Origin: Paenibacillus sp. BJ-4
Lineage (GTDB): Bacteria > Bacillota > Bacilli > Paenibacillales > Paenibacillaceae
Assembly (NCBI RefSeq): GCF_020404765.1
Contig: NZ_JAIVEM010000043.1
Span: forward strand, 20,768-61,440
Direction of reading: 5' to 3'
DNA: 40,673 nucleotides
The position numbers and the translations under genes were made by a program. How positions within the stretch are numbered: the stretch's first letter is position 1; the number at the start of each line of letters is the position of its first letter. Below, in pieces: positions 1-6,657 of the stretch. Below the pieces are notes generated by a model. The model was not told where the DNA came from and ran no database searches. It saw only the letters and a program-made list of their open reading frames with translations.

Positions 1-1
1 A

Positions 2-256
2 CCACAAGAAACCTTTGATATTGTAACCCTAATTGGGTCCGCTATTAATGAAACAGGGGACTTCAAGAAATGCTTGGATTCGTGTTTTAGTTTAATCAAG
101 CATGGGGGATATTTGATGTTTATGGCAAGTTTAAAATATACACCCGTTGAAATGTTAGAGGAATACATAAGTAATACTAAATATCATATTGCGCAAAAAA
201 ATGTATACGAAGTGCTCCCTGAATATCCGTTTTTCATCAGCAAAATCAGAAAATAA
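2..256 (+). CDS. C-terminal end of a probable SAM-dependent methyltransferase (partial)
   Basis: The reading frame is open from base 2 and stops with TAA at 254-256, so the gene begins left of the window; 84 residues are visible. The sequence FDIVTLIGSAINETGDF, followed by a CLDSCFSLIKHGGYLMF stretch, matches the motif IV to post-motif layout of class I methyltransferases: an acidic strand end, then a helix, then a K-x-G-G turn before a beta strand. The SAM-binding glycine loop is outside the window, so the substrate cannot be inferred. There is an in-frame TTG at 74, but the upstream codons carry family-like sequence, so it is not the start. The assignment rests on fold-like sequence only. 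Confidence 0.55.
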   Translation, partial: PQETFDIVTLIGSAINETGDFKKCLDSCFSLIKHGGYLMFMASLKYTPVEMLEEYISNTKYHIAQKNVYEVLPEYPFFISKIRK

Positions 257-522
257 TCAGGCTAAGTGTAAATTGACTTACTGCAACCACTCTATTTGTA
301 TAGGCTTGGTTGCACAATCTTTGGTACTTCGCGAATAATTTTTTCTTTCATTTGCGATATAAAAGTTTTCATTTGTAAAGTGATTATATATATTCTTACC
401 TTCATTCAGTCATTTTCATCGACCTATCAATTATAAGGACGCGATCCTCTCGCTTCATTTTATTAATCGAGAGTAACAGGGGTGCGCATCATAAATAATA
501 AGTTTAAATTTTCACCAAGCTT
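257..522. other. Intergenic stretch with no supported gene
   Basis: AT-rich non-coding sequence. The only structure seen is a short inverted repeat, TGCAACCA at 282-289 against TGGTTGCA at 307-314. It is not followed by a T tract, so it is a weak candidate for the end of the preceding transcript. Confidence 0.4.
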
Positions 523-577
523 TCCGTCATTCATTGGAAGGGCCCTGATCAGTAGCATCTTTCCAATGAATGACGGA
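523..577. repeat. Perfect 17-bp inverted repeat (hairpin)
   Basis: TCCGTCATTCATTGGAA at 523-539 is exactly repeated in inverse at 561-577, with a 21-nt loop that itself contains GGGCCC and TGATCA. There is no T tract on either side, so it does not look like a rho-independent terminator. It may be a protein-binding or REP-like element. Confidence 0.75.
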
Positions 578-587
578 CCTCTACATA

Positions 588-628
588 AAAAGGTGTCCAG
601 CGACCTTAGGGATCGTCTGACACCTTTT
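588..628 (-). terminator. Rho-independent terminator of the fructokinase remnant
   Basis: A 10-bp stem, AAAAGGTGTC at 588-597 against GACACCTTTT at 619-628. Read on the minus strand, the stem ends in five T residues and lies just downstream of the ancestral fructokinase stop at 654-656. Confidence 0.7.
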
Positions 629-653
629 GCTGTTTTTACGCTCCATTCCTTGA

Positions 654-1165
654 TTCAACCTTGTGCTACGAAACGATTAACTTCTTCCAACGACGGCAAG
701 GCTGCAATCGCTCAAACTTTAGTGCACACGATGGCGCCGACTTGATTGGCAAGTGTCACAAATTCCTGCTGCTGCTTTGCGTTGGAGGTAAATGCCTTAG
801 GCTGACTCAGCTGGCTGATTTGATACAGCATTGCTCCGACGAAGGCATCGCCGGCACCAGTAGAGTCGATCGATTTGACAGCAATACTGCCGATTAACGA
901 ACGGGAGGCACCACTTGAGATGAGGGTTCCTTCTTTCCCCAAGGTAACTGCCACCGTCTTGGCTCCCAACCCATGCAAAAGATCCAATGAAGCATCGCGG
1001 TCAACCAACCCTGTAATGATGTTTAATTCCTCTTCTGGATAGTGTGATAAATTCCTCCTGCCTGTCTTTCCAAAGGTCTCCGCGGTAATTGGGATCAAAG
1101 GAGGTGAATTGTCCATTGGCCTTCGCTTCGTCCAATAAAAACAAATAGCGCCTACGGCTCGACCG
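654..1165 (-). pseudogene. Decayed PfkB-family fructokinase (C-terminal half)
   Basis: On the minus strand the conserved carbohydrate-kinase pieces FDPNYRGDLWKDRQEEF, EEELNIITGL, a GKEGTL segment and the DSTGAGDAF anion-hole/catalytic motif appear in order. They are split between two frames, with a frameshift near 1040-1060. An in-frame TGA at 712-714 then sits where a glycine is expected (AIVCTKV-stop-AIAALPSLEEVNRF), and the ancestral stop is TGA at 654-656. The N-terminal half with the sugar-binding region is missing, and sequence beyond about 1150 is not recognisable. The gene would have phosphorylated fructose or a similar sugar and is now dead. It abuts a Tn3-type transposon end at 1280, which may explain the truncation. 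Confidence 0.8.
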
Positions 1166-1222
1166 GCGCGGAAGCAAAGAAGAAATTCGATTTAAAAGTC
1201 GATCTCCCTTAGTGCTTACACA

Positions 1223-1266
1223 AAACAAGCCGGATTTCCTTAGCGTACGGAATTCCCGGCTTGTTT
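1223..1266. terminator. Hairpin with terminator-like shape
   Basis: An 11-bp stem, AAACAAGCCGG at 1223-1233 against CCGGCTTGTTT at 1256-1266, with a possible inner TTCC/GGAA pairing. It ends in TTT. The loop carries CTTAGCGTACG, the same 11-mer that opens the transposon end at 1280. Confidence 0.55.
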
Positions 1267-1279
1267 AAATAATTTTTCG

Positions 1280-1317
1280 CTTAGCGTACGTTTTCCGCGT
1301 TTTGTTGGCGGTACCCC
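1280..1317. repeat. Tn4430-like (Tn3 family) terminal inverted repeat, outer end to the right
   Basis: A 38-bp segment beginning CTTAGCGTACG and ending TTGGCGGTACCCC. It follows the layout of the Tn4430 38-bp inverted repeat as I remember it (outer end GGGGTACCGCCAGC, inner end CGCTAAG). The IS231-like element starts exactly at its outer end. Related ends occur at 5713-5750 and 9548-9586. Confidence 0.7.
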
Positions 1318-1338
1318 ATACCCATCAAGCTAACCAAG

Positions 1339-1385
1339 TAAATTACTAGATATGAAACGATCCTTGTTTCATATCTAGTAATTTA
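1339..1385. repeat. Perfect 20-bp stem-loop just inside the IS left end
   Basis: TAAATTACTAGATATGAAAC at 1339-1358 pairs without mismatch with 1366-1385 across a 7-nt loop, GATCCTT. Its place between the IS end and the transposase stop suggests a bidirectional terminator, or a structure that blocks outside transcription from reading into the transposase. Confidence 0.75.
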
Positions 1386-1433
1386 TAGAAAGGTAGGCAT
1401 GCTAAAGAAGCCTATTAAAACGTGATTTTTTCG

Positions 1434-2864
1434 CTAGGCAACTTTTCTATGCTTCACCGTCGTTTTATACACAATCCCTAGAATATCAAAGACGGTCACC
1501 TTCTTATACCTATGACATTTACGACCGTTCTTTTTGAGCAGCTGATAAAGGCGATGCAGAATTTTTAAAAGTTCTTCTGTGCCAACGGCTATCGCTTGAA
1601 ACAGTAATGGAAAGTAATCTTTAATCATATAAATCGCTTTGTATTCACTCAGCTCCTGCTTTTTCTTTTCAAGCAGAAACTGACGCATTTGAAACATCGT
1701 AGAAGAACAGAGGAGAATGCCGATGAGTTGTCCATATAAATGGCACTCTAGGCGTTCTCTTTTTATATTTTGACATTCATCAATTTCAAAGAGTGACTTC
1801 CACGTTTTAAACAAAATTTCAATCTGCCAACGAAGTGAATATAATGGATGCACGTAGTTCGTCGGTACTTCTTCTAGCGACGTGTTCGTGATATATACAT
1901 TCATGCCCATTAAACGTTTACTTTTATCCTTCATGACAATGCCTTTCTTCTTTTCACGTATCGCTTGGTTTTCCAGACGTGTTTGCGTTTGATCATCGGT
2001 TAAACGATGGATAATAACACGTGCTGGAAGTTTCTGATTTTGGCCAATGTATGCCTTAGGGATTTCTATCGTTTCACCAGGGATTAGATCAGACATCATT
2101 TGTGTCATATCAAGCTGGATGTATTCTGTCTGCTTTTTTAACGTACCATTGTTGAAGTATTCTGGTTCAGGGTTCTTGGTATAAATGCGTGTATTCAGCT
2201 TCAACCGAGAGATATAGTAAGCCTCTTTATCATGAATGGTTTGTAAGTCTCCTAAATCGAAGTAACCAAGATCACGTAAACACAAATCGCCTGCTTCTAC
2301 GGTTTCAAGGCAAATGGTACCATATGTTTTATCATTATTCTTTCCCGGTCCAAGCTGCACGTTAAGAAATTGACCACTAAGTAAATCATATTCCAATTGG
2401 ATTTTCACGCCTGCCTTATTACTACTCCCACCTGAACCTTGATAGTCAGTAGCGAATTGATCAGGTAGTTGAAACACTGTTGCATCAAGAATACGCATAC
2501 GATTGAAAGTAGAGATTATATGTGCAGAAAGTGAGTGATTTGAACAGAGTTTTTGTGTGAGAAGGGAAGTAAACACTTCTCGAAGAAATGCGACAGCTGC
2601 TGAATTAAAGCGTTGATTCAGTCCTTCTGGGCTCATGAGTGTAGCTGTATTTGTATAAAGCTGACTACATAATCGAGTAAGAGAATCGCTTGCTACGTGT
2701 TGACTAATCCAAATACATAAAGCGGCCAAATCTCGTGCGCCATATTTACTTTTACGTTTTACGAAACCCGTCTCCTGTGCGAGCTGTTGAAGGATACTTG
2801 GGGATAGATATCGCTGTAATTCTTCAGCGAATAAATGAAACTCATCTTGAATCGATAGAGTCAT
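1434..2864 (-). CDS. tnp: IS231-like IS4-family transposase
   Basis: DDE transposase that cuts and rejoins the ends of its own element. The 476-residue product is the usual IS231 length and appears intact. The catalytic residues can be placed: first Asp in [10 protein letters not shown], second Asp in [11 protein letters not shown], and the IS4 Y-(2)-R-(3)-E-(6)-K signature in [15 protein letters not shown]. The ATG at 2864 (MTLSIQDEF) is preferred because the ribosome site AAAGGA lies 11 nt ahead of it. The in-frame ATG at 2876 overlaps that site and would add only MAFC. No frameshift is seen, so the element could still be active. Confidence 0.93.
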   Translation of the reverse strand: MTLSIQDEFHLFAEELQRYLSPSILQQLAQETGFVKRKSKYGARDLAALCIWISQHVASDSLTRLCSQLYTNTATLMSPEGLNQRFNSAAVAFLREVFTSLLTQKLCSNHSLSAHIISTFNRMRILDATVFQLPDQFATDYQGSGGSSNKAGVKIQLEYDLLSGQFLNVQLGPGKNNDKTYGTICLETVEAGDLCLRDLGYFDLGDLQTIHDKEAYYISRLKLNTRIYTKNPEPEYFNNGTLKKQTEYIQLDMTQMMSDLIPGETIEIPKAYIGQNQKLPARVIIHRLTDDQTQTRLENQAIREKKKGIVMKDKSKRLMGMNVYITNTSLEEVPTNYVHPLYSLRWQIEILFKTWKSLFEIDECQNIKRERLECHLYGQLIGILLCSSTMFQMRQFLLEKKKQELSEYKAIYMIKDYFPLLFQAIAVGTEELLKILHRLYQLLKKNGRKCHRYKKVTVFDILGIVYKTTVKHRKVA

Positions 2865-3240
2865 ACAAAACGCCATCCTTTCTGTATTTTTCTACAAAAA
2901 GAATAGCGTTTTTTTGATTATATGGATACAAATTTACGTTAGATTGATAGCGATGTATGGTAACCCCAATTAGACCAACGATTTATCCTTGGCTGAGTTT
3001 CGCTCCCCGACTTTTCCTATGGAAACGTAGAAAAACAAATGATTAAACAATTTATATTTTGTCTTTTTGTGGCTTTGTAAAATAGATTGATCATTTATAA
3101 CAAAGTTTGATAATTAATAATAAAGATTGATGAAATTGTTAATTCAAATAAGACTTGTATTTGAATAAGGGAGCTATTTTTAATTATTCGTAATCTAAAA
3201 TAATCAAATTTTATTTTACAGTAACAATAAAACAAAATTA

Positions 3241-3270
3241 TTGACCGCGCGGTACAAAAAAGAGTATTCT
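3241..3270 (+). promoter_or_regulatory. Promoter with overlapping palindromic operator for the TetR gene
   Basis: TTGACC at 3241-3246 and TATTCT at 3265-3270, 18 bp apart, form a sigma-A-like promoter. The 10-bp palindrome ACCGCGCGGT (3244-3253) overlaps the -35 box and is a likely operator for the TetR repressor encoded next, which suggests autoregulation. Confidence 0.6.
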
Positions 3271-3305
3271 ATTAATGTTATCTTTAAAATAAGAGGAGGA
3301 TACGA

Positions 3306-3902
3306 TTGAATAAACGCGGCAGACCCCGAGAGTTTGATTATTCCTCAATTGTAGATGTTGCAATGAAAACATTTTGGTTAAGAGGATATGAGGGGTGTTC
3401 TACACAAGATTTATGCAGTGATACAGGACTTGGAAAAGGAAGTTTATACAATACTTTCGGTAGTAAACATGAACTGTATAAACAAGTATTAGAACGCTAC
3501 CATGAAATTGGGATTAGGGAACAAAAGAAATTGTTAGATACTCCAATTCCAGTTAAAGAACGATTAAGTAATTTTTTTGAATGGGCATTGAAAGAAGACT
3601 TTGAAAATATTGATCAAAAAGGATGTTTATTGATTAATGCCAGTGTAGAACGTGCTAAAAACGATTTAATGGTACAAGAAATTTTCTCGAAGCATGTTGA
3701 ACTTCTTAAACAAGCTATTGAAACAGTGATGGAGGAAGGATTGCAAACAGGTGAAATTTCAAAGAAGCAATCAGCTGAGGAATTAGCTAGTCTGCTTTTA
3801 AGCAGTTATTACGGATTCCGTGTTCTTAATGTATCGATGCAAAATCGGATGTTAGCTGAACAAGTTATCAAAGGAACAATGGAGTCTATTTTTGGCGCTT
3901 AG
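3306..3902 (+). CDS. TetR/AcrR-family transcriptional repressor
   Basis: A 198-residue protein with a TetR N-terminal helix-turn-helix: the RGRPREFDYSSIVDVAMKTF opening, then the STQDLCSDTGLGKGSLYNTF recognition helix region and the usual GSKHELY. The rest is a helical ligand-binding and dimer domain of normal length. The start is TTG at 3306, set by a strong GAGGAGGA site 6-7 nt upstream. The MFS transporter gene follows 62 bp downstream on the same strand, so this is probably its local regulator, released by the pump's substrate. The inducer cannot be told from the sequence. The palindrome in its own promoter is the best operator candidate. Confidence 0.9.
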   Translation: MNKRGRPREFDYSSIVDVAMKTFWLRGYEGCSTQDLCSDTGLGKGSLYNTFGSKHELYKQVLERYHEIGIREQKKLLDTPIPVKERLSNFFEWALKEDFENIDQKGCLLINASVERAKNDLMVQEIFSKHVELLKQAIETVMEEGLQTGEISKKQSAEELASLLLSSYYGFRVLNVSMQNRMLAEQVIKGTMESIFGA

Positions 3903-3927
3903 TGCGCTCTTTTTGCGCACTATTTTT
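3900..3927 (+). terminator. Hairpin between TetR and MFS genes
   Basis: An 8-bp stem, TAGTGCGC at 3900-3907 against GCGCACTA at 3915-3922, followed by TTTTTG. It overlaps the TetR stop codon. It can act as a partial terminator or attenuator that lowers transporter expression relative to the repressor. Confidence 0.65.
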
Positions 3928-3964
3928 GTACCGATTATTACAATAATGAATTAGGAGTGTTTTT

Positions 3965-5107
3965 ATGCCATCGATTATTTATTTATTAGCTTTAGCAATC
4001 TTTTGTATGACTACATCAGAATTTATGGTTGCAGGTATGATGAATGAACTTGCTCTTGCATTCCAGGTTTCTGTATCATCTATTGGGTATTTAATTTCAG
4101 CTTATGCAGGAGCAATGGTAATAGGAGGCCCCATTTTAACTGCAATCCTCTTACGAATGCGCAGCAAACAAGCATTATTGTTTTTAATGTTCGTATTTTT
4201 AATTGGTCAATCGCTCGGAGCTATTGCTTGGAACTATGATATTATGATGATTTCACGTATTATAACTGGTATTGCTTCAGCTTCAGCTTTTGGAGTTGCG
4301 ATTTCCTTTTCTGCGACATTGGTTCACTCTGATTCAAGGGGAAAAGCTGCATCAATTGTACTTGCAGGTTTAATGTTCGCAACTGTATTAGGTTTACCTA
4401 TAACAACCGTTATTTCGCAATATTTTGGCTGGCGTATTAGTTTTGGGGCTGTTTCTGTTTTTGTGCTAGTATCAGGGATTATGATTCAACGGTTGTTACC
4501 ATCATCTTCAAATAAAGAGCAATTAAATTGGAAAGACGAACTTCTGCGATTTAAGAATATTCATCTTTGGGCAGCGTACGTAACAAGTATGTTCATTATT
4601 GGTGGTACGTTTGCAGCATTTAGTTATTTCACTCCTATCTTTACAAATGTCACAGGCTTTTCAAGTGCAAGTATTCCATATTTACTTGCTCTCTATGGTA
4701 GTGCGACGGTAATTGGGAATATAATAATTGGCAAGTTCGCTGATAAATTTACAATGAAAATACTTATGGGTGGATTAATTATATTAATCATAGCGTTGTC
4801 TTTATTTGCTTTAAGTGCAGAGAATAAATACATTGCAGTTATTTCTACGATTTTTATTGGTTTAACTGGTGTAGCATTGAATCCAGCTATGGTTGCGAGG
4901 GTGATGAAAACAGCTAGTAATGGAATAATGATAAATTCCGTTCATAGTTCTTTTATTACGCTAGGTATTGTTATTGGTTCGTCACTAGGTGGTCTTGGGA
5001 TCAGTAAAGGATATGGTTTTGTATCTCCGCTATGGATTGGAGCTTGTTTAGCTATCCTTGGGGTAATTTCATTATTCCCATATTTACATAAAGGAAAGGC
5101 AGATTAA
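3965..5107 (+). CDS. MFS efflux transporter (DHA1 type)
   Basis: A 380-residue integral membrane protein with about twelve hydrophobic segments. It opens with IIYLLALAIFCMTTSEFMVAG, typical of the AraJ/chloramphenicol-efflux branch of the drug:H+ antiporters. A conserved loop with LRMRSKQ follows segment 2, and the RIITGIASASAFG stretch corresponds to the motif C-like region. It should export a small amphipathic or toxic compound using the proton gradient. The AGGAG site at 3953-3957 supports the ATG at 3965. The pairing with an adjacent TetR gene points to inducible export; the substrate is unknown, and no link to the distant biosynthetic cluster can be shown. Confidence 0.88.
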   Translation: MPSIIYLLALAIFCMTTSEFMVAGMMNELALAFQVSVSSIGYLISAYAGAMVIGGPILTAILLRMRSKQALLFLMFVFLIGQSLGAIAWNYDIMMISRIITGIASASAFGVAISFSATLVHSDSRGKAASIVLAGLMFATVLGLPITTVISQYFGWRISFGAVSVFVLVSGIMIQRLLPSSSNKEQLNWKDELLRFKNIHLWAAYVTSMFIIGGTFAAFSYFTPIFTNVTGFSSASIPYLLALYGSATVIGNIIIGKFADKFTMKILMGGLIILIIALSLFALSAENKYIAVISTIFIGLTGVALNPAMVARVMKTASNGIMINSVHSSFITLGIVIGSSLGGLGISKGYGFVSPLWIGACLAILGVISLFPYLHKGKAD

Positions 5108-5119
5108 TGGGTCACCATA

Positions 5120-5247
5120 TATGCCCATCAACTTAAGAAATTCATTGTTCCCTTAAACGAAAAAAATGAGCTGAATTGTTATAAATAATTGTGGCAAGAT
5201 AAAGTTTTCGTTTTGGGGACTTCAAAATATTAGTTTGATGGACATTG
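5120..5247. mobile_element. IS231-derived miniature element (copy 1, 128 bp)
   Basis: Bounded by an IS231-like end at 5120 (TATGCCCATCAACTTAAG) and a degraded inverse end at 5230-5247 (TTAGTTTGATGGACATTG). Internally it has AACGAAAA near the left and TTTTCGTTTTGGGG near the right. It is 128 bp long, has no gene, and aligns along its length with the reverse complement of the copy at 9586-9714. This is a MITE mobilised in trans by an IS231-type transposase. Confidence 0.7.
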
Positions 5248-5391
5248 ATGCTATCCCTAGGAGGAATGAGCTTTTTGTTTTACTACTGATAATGATACGT
5301 TATGTTAACCAAGCATGAATACGATATACATCCATTTTTTACAAAAATTGTTTATTCTCAATGGTAAAATACGTAGGGGAGGAGGGTTATT

Positions 5392-5616
5392 ATGGAGAAA
5401 CATCGTTTTAGAAATCTATTTTTCTGTTTTGTTATTCTCCTAATGTTAGTAGCTTGTCAAAAAGAATATAGCGGTAAGTTAGTACAGTGGGGTGATACTG
5501 CTAATAGTGTTGACACAACTAAACTAAAAAGAAATAACATTCCATATGAAATAAAAGACGGTAAATTGTATATTCCTAAAGATGCAGTAAGTGATGCTAC
5601 ATATTGCTGTACATAA
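5392..5616 (+). CDS. Small putative lipoprotein
   Basis: A 74-residue protein with a lipoprotein signal peptide: basic start MEKHRFR, hydrophobic stretch FFCFVILLMLV, and lipobox LVAC with the lipidated Cys near residue 22. The mature part is short and charged (TKLKRNNIPYEIKDGKLYIP) and ends in CC-T. It should be anchored on the outer face of the cytoplasmic membrane. A GGGGAGGAGGG site lies 8-10 nt before the ATG. The family is not recognised beyond lipoprotein. A loose hairpin at 5631-5656 may terminate transcription. Gene order gives no clue to function. Confidence 0.7.
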   Translation: MEKHRFRNLFFCFVILLMLVACQKEYSGKLVQWGDTANSVDTTKLKRNNIPYEIKDGKLYIPKDAVSDATYCCT

Positions 5617-5712
5617 GTAATGATGTAAGTCCCTTTCTAAATAAAGAGAAGGGTTTGCAATAACTTCCGCTAACGATAATTATGTAAATGAGCTGACTTA
5701 TTTTATTCTTTG

Positions 5713-5750
5713 CTTAGCGTGGGGTTTTTCTAAAATGCTGGCGATGCCCT
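5713..5750. repeat. Tn4430-like terminal inverted repeat, outer end to the right
   Basis: A 38-bp segment that opens CTTAGCGTGG and has the AAATGCTGGC block of Tn4430. It matches the Tn4430 inverted repeat, as I remember it, at 31 of 38 positions. No transposase gene remains to its left, so it is a solo end or scar. Confidence 0.7.
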
Positions 5751-5768
5751 TTGTACTCTGAATAATGG

Positions 5769-5797
5769 TTTTCCGGTTATGTCTGTTAACCGGAAAA
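5769..5797. repeat. 11-bp stem-loop
   Basis: TTTTCCGGTTA at 5769-5779 pairs perfectly with TAACCGGAAAA at 5787-5797 over a 7-nt loop. It may be a bidirectional terminator, although no long T tract follows. The remainder of 5617-5956 shows no gene. Confidence 0.55.
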
Positions 5798-5978
5798 TTG
5801 AAATATCAAATCTATTTCCTAAAGTGACACTTGACTGGAAGCCCCTAATTTTTAGTTCGATCACAATATATTCGGATTGGGTATTTATCCAGGCTCGTAC
5901 TTCTATGGGGAATTCTTTAGGAGTATTGATACCTCCATAGTGATTTTTATATTTGTATGCATTTCATCAATCATTCCC

Positions 5979-6013
5979 TTGACTCTCCACTTGTAGTACT
6001 GTATAGTACTAAT
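5979..6013 (+). promoter_or_regulatory. Promoter and duplicated AGTACT operator of the second TetR gene
   Basis: TTGACT (5979-5984) and TATAGT (6002-6007) are separated by exactly 17 bp. AGTACT occurs at 5995-6000 and 6005-6010, so the operator covers the -10 box. The expected transcription start falls on or next to the ATG at 6014, and no ribosome site precedes that ATG. This suggests a leaderless mRNA. Confidence 0.75.
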
Positions 6014-6598
6014 ATGAAAAAAAATACACTTAGTAATAAAGATATTGCTCTGCAATCCGCTTTTACATTGTTTCTTACTAAAGGTTTTCTGGCAACAAGC
6101 ATGGACGACATAGTCGCACGTAGCAAAGTTTCAAAAACGAACATTTATTATTATTTTAAGAGCAAGGAGGAGCTGCTGCTCGCTATTGTTAATCAGTTGA
6201 TAGCACATTACGAGCAGCGAATTAATTATATTGTGTCTCAAACTGAGCTCACCGTTCAGGAGAAATTAGAAGCGGTACTCCACATTTTAAGCGATACTAT
6301 TGAACAAAATAACTACCTTGGCGGTTGTCCTTTCCTGACTCTGTATACACAGACGCCTATTGACGCGGTTGAAATTAGAGATAGAATCAAGAGTTTTTTT
6401 GAAAAACAGCTGCATGGTGTTGAATTGATTTTAGCCCAAGGGATTGCACGACAAGAACTAAAGGAAGAGCTGCCCGTTAAACAAACAGCTATGTTGATTG
6501 TCTCCTCTATTGAGGGTGCTCTCTTCTTGGCTCAAGCTTCTAACAACCAAGATATGATCAAAAATTTATTTCCTGCTTTAGCTTCCATGCTAAAGTAA
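6014..6598 (+). CDS. TetR/AcrR-family transcriptional regulator (leaderless start)
   Basis: A 194-residue regulator. The N-terminal DNA-binding domain is clear: DIALQSAFTLFLTKGF, then TSMDDIVARSKVSKTNIYYY and FKSKEELL. The remainder is a helical effector domain with the YxxYIV...GGCPF and MLIVSSIEGALFLA stretches common in this family. The ATG at 6014 is chosen over the in-frame ATG at 5957 because the promoter -10 box lies at 6002-6007, so the longer form would start upstream of the transcript. Its operator (AGTACT-N4-AGTACT) recurs at 6615-6630 ahead of the next gene, which makes that gene its likely target. Confidence 0.88.
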   Translation: MKKNTLSNKDIALQSAFTLFLTKGFLATSMDDIVARSKVSKTNIYYYFKSKEELLLAIVNQLIAHYEQRINYIVSQTELTVQEKLEAVLHILSDTIEQNNYLGGCPFLTLYTQTPIDAVEIRDRIKSFFEKQLHGVELILAQGIARQELKEELPVKQTAMLIVSSIEGALFLAQASNNQDMIKNLFPALASMLK

Positions 6599-6614
6599 TA
6601 TTTTTAGATATATT

Positions 6615-6630
6615 AGTACTAGTTAGTACT
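6615..6630 (+). promoter_or_regulatory. Second AGTACT-N4-AGTACT operator ahead of the reductase/hydrolase gene
   Basis: AGTACT at 6615-6620 and 6625-6630 has the same 10-bp periodicity as the copy at 5995-6010. A TATAAA box (6630-6635) touches it, although the matching -35 is weak. Repressor bound here would block a local promoter or read-through from the TetR gene. Confidence 0.65.
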
Positions 6631-6657
6631 ATAAAATAATAAAGGAGTGTTTTTATT

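Larger units (their letters stand above)
1317..2955 (-). mobile_element. IS231-like insertion sequence (IS4 family)
   Basis: The left end CATACCCATCAAGCTAAC (1317-1334) and the inverted right end (2938-2955, read inward CATCGCTATCAATCTAAC) match at 14 of 18 positions. Both resemble the IS231 end CATGCCCATCAACTTAAG. Between them lies one intact transposase gene on the minus strand, which fits the 1.6-kb IS231 layout. The flanking 12-mers are not a clean direct repeat, so either the target duplication has decayed or one flank was rearranged. The left end sits on the outer tip of a Tn3-type inverted repeat, a known hot spot for IS231 insertion. Confidence 0.8.

Noticed and set aside
482..897. 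Two overlapping plus-strand ORFs over the fructokinase remnant
   Set aside because: They are antisense to recognisable PfkB sequence and have no ribosome sites.
1305..2967. Target-site duplication of the IS231-like element
   Set aside because: The 12-mers on each side share only GGTA and CCC; not a true direct repeat.
5957..6013. N-terminal extension of the second TetR protein from ATG 5957
   Set aside because: The extension has no ribosome site and runs over the promoter and operator. The -10 box at 6002-6007 would lie inside the coding region.
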